Of a stretch of 5,586 bases of DNA, positions 5,397 to 5,586 are shown piece by piece. The DNA comes from an uncultured Clostridia bacterium (GTDB taxonomy: Bacteria; Bacillota; Clostridia; Oscillospirales; Ruminococcaceae): NCBI GenBank assembly GCA_947302065.1, contig CAMYUO010000152.1, positions 1 to 5,586 on the forward strand, in the 5' to 3' direction. Positions within the stretch are counted from its first letter, which is position 1; each line of letters begins with the position of its first letter. The translations under genes and the position numbers were made by a program. Under the pieces are notes generated by a model, which was given only the letters and a program-made list of their open reading frames with translations, ran no database searches and was not told the DNA's origin.

Positions 5397-5586
5397 ATGA
5401 AAACAACACTTTACACTAATGACATCAAACGCTATTTACGATGCGATGAGATCATCAACTCTGACAACGCTTCGGTCGCACAGCTTGCTGATAAGCTTTA
5501 CGGCGGATCAAGCAGCGAGACCGAGTTTATCAGAAAGGCTTTTGAGTATGTGCGTGACCGCATCTCACATTCGGCTGATATCGGTG
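5397..5586 (+). CDS. Transglutaminase-like domain protein, N-terminal part (runs off the window)
   Basis: The first 63 residues of a gene cut by the window end. The ATG follows GGGGAG with an 8-base gap, and a good promoter is 28 bases upstream. The sequence AFEYVRDRISHSADIG (48-63) is typical of the segment just before the catalytic core in bacterial transglutaminase/cysteine-protease-like proteins, where a helix with 'VRDxIxHS' precedes the Cys-His-Asp residues. Those residues would lie beyond the window. No signal peptide is present, so a cytoplasmic protein is likely. The stretch before it (SVAQLADKLYGGSSSETEFIRK) fits the same domain's leading helix. The family call rests on this short motif only. 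The exact activity (protease-like, amidase-like or structural) cannot be told. Confidence 0.72.
   Translation, partial: MKTTLYTNDIKRYLRCDEIINSDNASVAQLADKLYGGSSSETEFIRKAFEYVRDRISHSADIG

Overview
The window looks like a chromosomal segment of a low- to mid-GC Gram-positive anaerobe of the class Clostridia, probably a Ruminococcus-like member of the Oscillospiraceae. This is inferred from the protein flavour, the purine-rich ribosome binding sites and the very clean sigma-A type promoters (TTGACA, 17 bp, TATACT). No tRNA, rRNA, CRISPR array, insertion sequence or phage gene was seen.

Layout, read along the minus strand for all but the last gene. A divergent intergenic region (5178-5396) separates a rightward, truncated transglutaminase-like gene (from 5397) from a leftward IT-superfamily (ArsB/NhaD/SLC13-like) membrane transporter gene (4032-5177). 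Downstream of the transporter lies a compact unit: a near-perfect promoter (3963-3991), a 30-codon gene for a peptide ending in HKHGVCPECSAMC (3835-3927), and an intrinsic terminator (3785-3809). Immediately beyond that terminator is rtcB (2536-3741), an RNA ligase gene with all expected catalytic residues, overlapped at its end by a 55-56 codon gene for a very basic small protein (2369-2539). That operon ends at a hairpin (2323-2351) whose loop holds the -35 box of the next promoter (2313-2341). This promoter drives a two-gene phosphatase operon: a low-molecular-weight protein-tyrosine phosphatase (1796-2263) and a membrane-anchored HAMP/SpoIIE-type PP2C serine/threonine phosphatase (30-1796), whose stop and start codons share one base.

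Functionally the window holds an RNA-repair module (RtcB plus a basic partner of unknown role) and a signalling module (a Tyr phosphatase coupled to a sensor Ser/Thr phosphatase). They are probably independent transcription units. The parts least explained by known families are the Cys/His peptide gene, the terminator placed between it and rtcB (rtcB has no evident promoter of its own), the small basic protein translationally linked to RtcB, and a possible rightward promoter at 2335-2365 that would make RNA antisense to the rtcB operon.
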